Shown in pieces: positions 61,959 to 64,000 of a DNA stretch of 64,000 bases. Source of the stretch: Curtanaerobium respiraculi (GTDB lineage: Bacteria; Actinomycetota; Coriobacteriia; Coriobacteriales; Eggerthellaceae); the NCBI RefSeq assembly GCF_024609215.1, contig NZ_JANIPD030000042.1, positions 41,739 through 105,738 on the forward strand, written 5' to 3'. How positions within the stretch are numbered: position 1 is the stretch's first letter; every line of letters starts with the position of its first letter. The translations under genes were made by a program, and so were the position numbers. The notes beneath the pieces were generated by a model. It saw only the letters and a program-made list of their open reading frames with translations. It did not search any database and was not told the DNA's origin.

Positions 61959-63290
61959 TTACCATTCCCTCTTTCTCCCATCCATGAACATCGTGCAGTA
62001 CATCGGCGCGTAGACAATTTTACCGTCGACCTCGATGTTCTCCTCGCAGAGCACCAGCGCCTCGTCGATGCTGTAGTTCCCGATCTCCAATACGTTCTTC
62101 AAGGCGCGGTGCCGCTTGTACGTTTTGCCCGACTTCACCTCTATAGGCAGAACTCTTTCGAGTGAGTTCTCGACGAGGAAATCGAGTTCCCCGGCCGCCT
62201 TCGACTTGAAGTAATAGAGAGGCATGCCCCGAGCAGCGAGCTCCTGGGCAACATAATTCTCGTATATGGCTCCGTAAGCGACGTCCGTCCTTCCCGCCAG
62301 CATCTCGCGTGTCGCCTCCATCCCACACCGATAGGTCAGGAGCCCGACATCGTTCATGAAGAGCTTGAAATACGTCGACCTCTGCGAGATGAGCAGGGGC
62401 GGGCGCGGCTCGCTCACATTGTAGACGGGTAGGGCAACGCCCGCGTCTGCGAGCCATAGGAAGCTGTTTTCGTAGCGGGCGATATGCGCATCCCCGTTTA
62501 TGTCCGAGAGGATGAAGCGCTTATCCTGCGCAGCGAGCTCGGCGGGTACGAGATCGTAGATGCGCCTGATGGTCCGGGTCCTGCGCCTTGCGTACTTCGT
62601 TATGTCCTCGCGGTATCGCGCAACGATATTCCTGTGGATGCTACGCACAGCAGGCAGGCTGTCCTCCCTCACGAACGCGTCCACAGCCGCAGGCATTCCG
62701 CCGACTATGAGGTACTCGTGAAACAACCCCATCAGCCTCTCATGGAGATAGGGGTCCACCGGCTCACGTCCCTCAAACGAGGCGCTGGCGGCAGAGAGTA
62801 CCTGCGCGGGAAGCCCCCTCGCACAGCAGTACTCCTCAAGGTCGAGCGGGTACATCGTCATCGAGTCGAGGTAGCCGACGGGCACCGATTTGATATTCTT
62901 CAGCTCGACACCCAGCAGCGACCCCGACAAAACGAAGTCGTACTGCGGGAAACCGTCCACGAGGAACTTGATCGCAGTGGGAACCCCCTTGCACTCCTGT
63001 ACCTCGTCGAGGAAGATGAGCGTTTTCCCTGCCACGATTTCACCAGACGCGAACGCGGTGATGCGCGCGAAGAGCTCCTGGGCGTTGCGAGCGGTGGAGA
63101 TGGCCTGCGCCGCCGTCCCGTCCTCGATGAAATTGATCTCAGCGAGATGCTCGTAGTTCTCACGCGCGAACTGGCGGACGATATAGGTCTTGCCCACCTG
63201 GCGGGCACCGTCGACGAGCATCGCCTGCTTCGTCTTGTGCTCCTTCCAGAACATAAGCGCATCGTAGGCCTTCCTTTTCAATGCCGGCAT
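61959..63290 (-). CDS. AAA ATPase with DUF4143 domain
   Basis: The N-terminal AAA_14 domain has Walker A GARQVGKTY and Walker B LIFLDEVQE; the C-terminal DUF4143 region has ELDFLVEN, KSGKTYKRHRAL and a nuclease-like YENYVAQEL. This large family is common in host-associated bacteria; its role is unclear, and a role in defence or mobile DNA has been suggested. I chose ATG 63290; an upstream GTG at 63299 is in frame. A TAGACT palindrome lies in the promoter. It is a stand-alone gene. Confidence 0.9.
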   Translation of the reverse strand: MPALKRKAYDALMFWKEHKTKQAMLVDGARQVGKTYIVRQFARENYEHLAEINFIEDGTAAQAISTARNAQELFARITAFASGEIVAGKTLIFLDEVQECKGVPTAIKFLVDGFPQYDFVLSGSLLGVELKNIKSVPVGYLDSMTMYPLDLEEYCCARGLPAQVLSAASASFEGREPVDPYLHERLMGLFHEYLIVGGMPAAVDAFVREDSLPAVRSIHRNIVARYREDITKYARRRTRTIRRIYDLVPAELAAQDKRFILSDINGDAHIARYENSFLWLADAGVALPVYNVSEPRPPLLISQRSTYFKLFMNDVGLLTYRCGMEATREMLAGRTDVAYGAIYENYVAQELAARGMPLYYFKSKAAGELDFLVENSLERVLPIEVKSGKTYKRHRALKNVLEIGNYSIDEALVLCEENIEVDGKIVYAPMYCTMFMDGRKREW

Positions 63291-63309
63291 TCGCCCCACC
63301 CCTCTCCCC

Positions 63310-63327
63310 TAGACTGTGTATAGTCTA
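63310..63327 (-). promoter_or_regulatory. TAGACT-N6-AGTCTA palindrome
   Basis: A perfect 6-bp inverted repeat with a 6-bp spacer lies about 20 bp in front of the ATPase gene, overlapping a possible -10 (TATACA). It is an operator candidate. Confidence 0.45.
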
Positions 63328-63355
63328 TTGTACGGATTCGGAGTGGGTTTCACAA

Positions 63356-63565
63356 TCAAAATGTACACTTTTGGAAGTGCATTTCATGCTCATATGTACA
63401 ATCTTGGTCATCCTGTGGACATGCGAGTTGATAGACGGCCCCGTCTTCGTAGATGGGGTCTACGTGCGATGCGGTAACGCTCCAGCCGCATTGTTCGCAA
63501 GTCATCATGATTGATGATCCAACAGTCTCTGATTTAAGATTTCCGCCGCATTCTGGACAACTCAT
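63356..63565 (-). CDS. Small zinc-ribbon protein
   Basis: This 69-aa protein has two CxxC pairs (CPECGG near the start and CEQCGW in the middle) that should bind one zinc. The sequence VDPIYEDGAVYQL resembles a family of short zinc-ribbon proteins found near toxin loci. Those are sometimes longer, so this copy may be C-terminally shortened. It lies 43 bp downstream of the YafQ-type toxin remnant on the same strand. Confidence 0.6.
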   Translation of the reverse strand: MSCPECGGNLKSETVGSSIMMTCEQCGWSVTASHVDPIYEDGAVYQLACPQDDQDCTYEHEMHFQKCTF

Positions 63566-63608
63566 CGATCACCTCACCTGGTCCTGTTTTTGTGCACAGG
63601 CCTGAGGG

Positions 63609-63761
63609 CTATCTGAACAGGTCGTCATGGGAACCCGTGCGCTGCATGAGCACGATGCTGTCGAACGTGCACCAGATGAGAAGCTAGTCTCCCGCGTTGC
63701 AGACATGGCATTCGCTGCTGCCGGACCAGCCTCCCGTGAGCATGTGGTAAATATTGCATAA
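63609..63761 (-). pseudogene. YafQ/RelE-type toxin remnant with in-frame TAG
   Basis: The frame reads HMLTGGWSGSSECHV, then NAGD, a TAG stop at 63684-63686, then LLIWCTFDSIVLMQRTGSHD and DLFR. This follows the YafQ C-terminal pattern HxLtGxWxGxxECHIxxDWLLIY...RTGSHxDLF, with TAG in place of the tryptophan. The N-terminal half and any antitoxin are missing. It is a dead toxin gene. Confidence 0.75.
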
Positions 63762-63818
63762 GACATGTGTCCGTCAGGCTTGTGGATCACTTTGAATAAG
63801 CGGACGCATTGCGAATAG

Positions 63819-63848
63819 AAAAGTGCCTCGAGAACGCTTCGAGGCACT
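63819..63848 (-). terminator. Rho-independent terminator
   Basis: AGTGCCTCGA and its exact complement form a 10-bp stem around a 7-nt loop, followed on the minus strand by TTTTCT. It lies 50-80 bp after the stop of the gene that enters from the right edge. Confidence 0.82.
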
Positions 63849-63896
63849 GAAAATCACCGAACGATAATGGGGTTATAGGCCAAAACGTGTTGATGG

Positions 63897-64000
63897 CTAA
63901 TCCCAATCGGTGCGCCACTTGGCCGAGTGGTGGAGCTCCGACCAGACCAGCCCGTCGCCCCATTGCGCAGGCCCCTCCTTCTTCTGCGGCTCGAAGGCCG
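63897..64000 (-). CDS. C-terminal end of a gene running off the right edge
   Basis: The last 33 codons of a minus-strand frame end at TAG 63897-63899; they read AFEPQKKEGPAQW and later GLVWSELHHSAKWRTDWD. The codon use fits the core genes, and a good terminator follows. I cannot identify the protein from so little. Confidence 0.6.
   Translation of the reverse strand, partial: AFEPQKKEGPAQWGDGLVWSELHHSAKWRTDWD

Overview
The window looks like the chromosome of an anaerobic, high-GC gut actinobacterium of the Coriobacteriia, most likely Eggerthellaceae. This is inferred from the mix of actinobacterial housekeeping genes (proS-ispG-rseP, mazG, glmM, dtd, ilvE) with clostridial-style anaerobic redox genes (2[4Fe-4S] ferredoxin, EtfAB, 2-hydroxyacyl-CoA dehydratase with CoA activase, iron alcohol dehydrogenase, flavin reductases). 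No rRNA, tRNA or CRISPR array was found.

Bases 1-12,200 are visibly more A/T-rich than the rest. They carry a molybdenum hydroxylase island of the selenium-dependent type: an EamA transporter, an XdhD-like hydroxylase with fused [2Fe-2S] and Mo domains, YqeC, a MocA-YqeB fusion, two XdhC proteins, a sodium:solute symporter with a small membrane partner, and a divergent HTH protein. It ends in IS256- and IS110-type transposase remnants (12.7-13.9 kb). After these comes GC-rich core sequence: ferredoxin, MazG, an M16C peptidase, ProS, IspG, an unusual RseP-like protease, a lic-type choline kinase/transporter operon, GlmM, two large membrane proteins, and a GH13-like/GH77 fusion.

From 39.5 to 47.7 kb is a second anaerobic-metabolism block: an SDR oxidoreductase with EtfB and EtfA, a MarR-like protein with a long RGG-rich tail, and an operon of a PLC-like protein, a 2-hydroxyacyl-CoA dehydratase subunit, and a second dehydratase subunit fused to its own activase. 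From 47.7 to 56.6 kb is an accessory stretch: a MITE-like element, a dispersed repeat, an AraC/Fe-ADH module, a truncated flavin reductase, a broken AbiE system, a MerR/aldo-keto reductase/flavin reductase module, a DinJ/MazF-like pair, and gene debris.

The right end holds an XRE-HTH/alanine-type aminotransferase fusion divergent from a thioredoxin-reductase-like flavoprotein with no recognisable NADPH site, then Dtd, IlvE, an AAA/DUF4143 ATPase, a zinc-ribbon protein, a nonsense-mutated YafQ-type toxin remnant, and a gene running off the right edge. Toxin-antitoxin-type loci recur (28-29, 51-52, 55 and 63 kb), and several have a palindromic operator candidate at the promoter.
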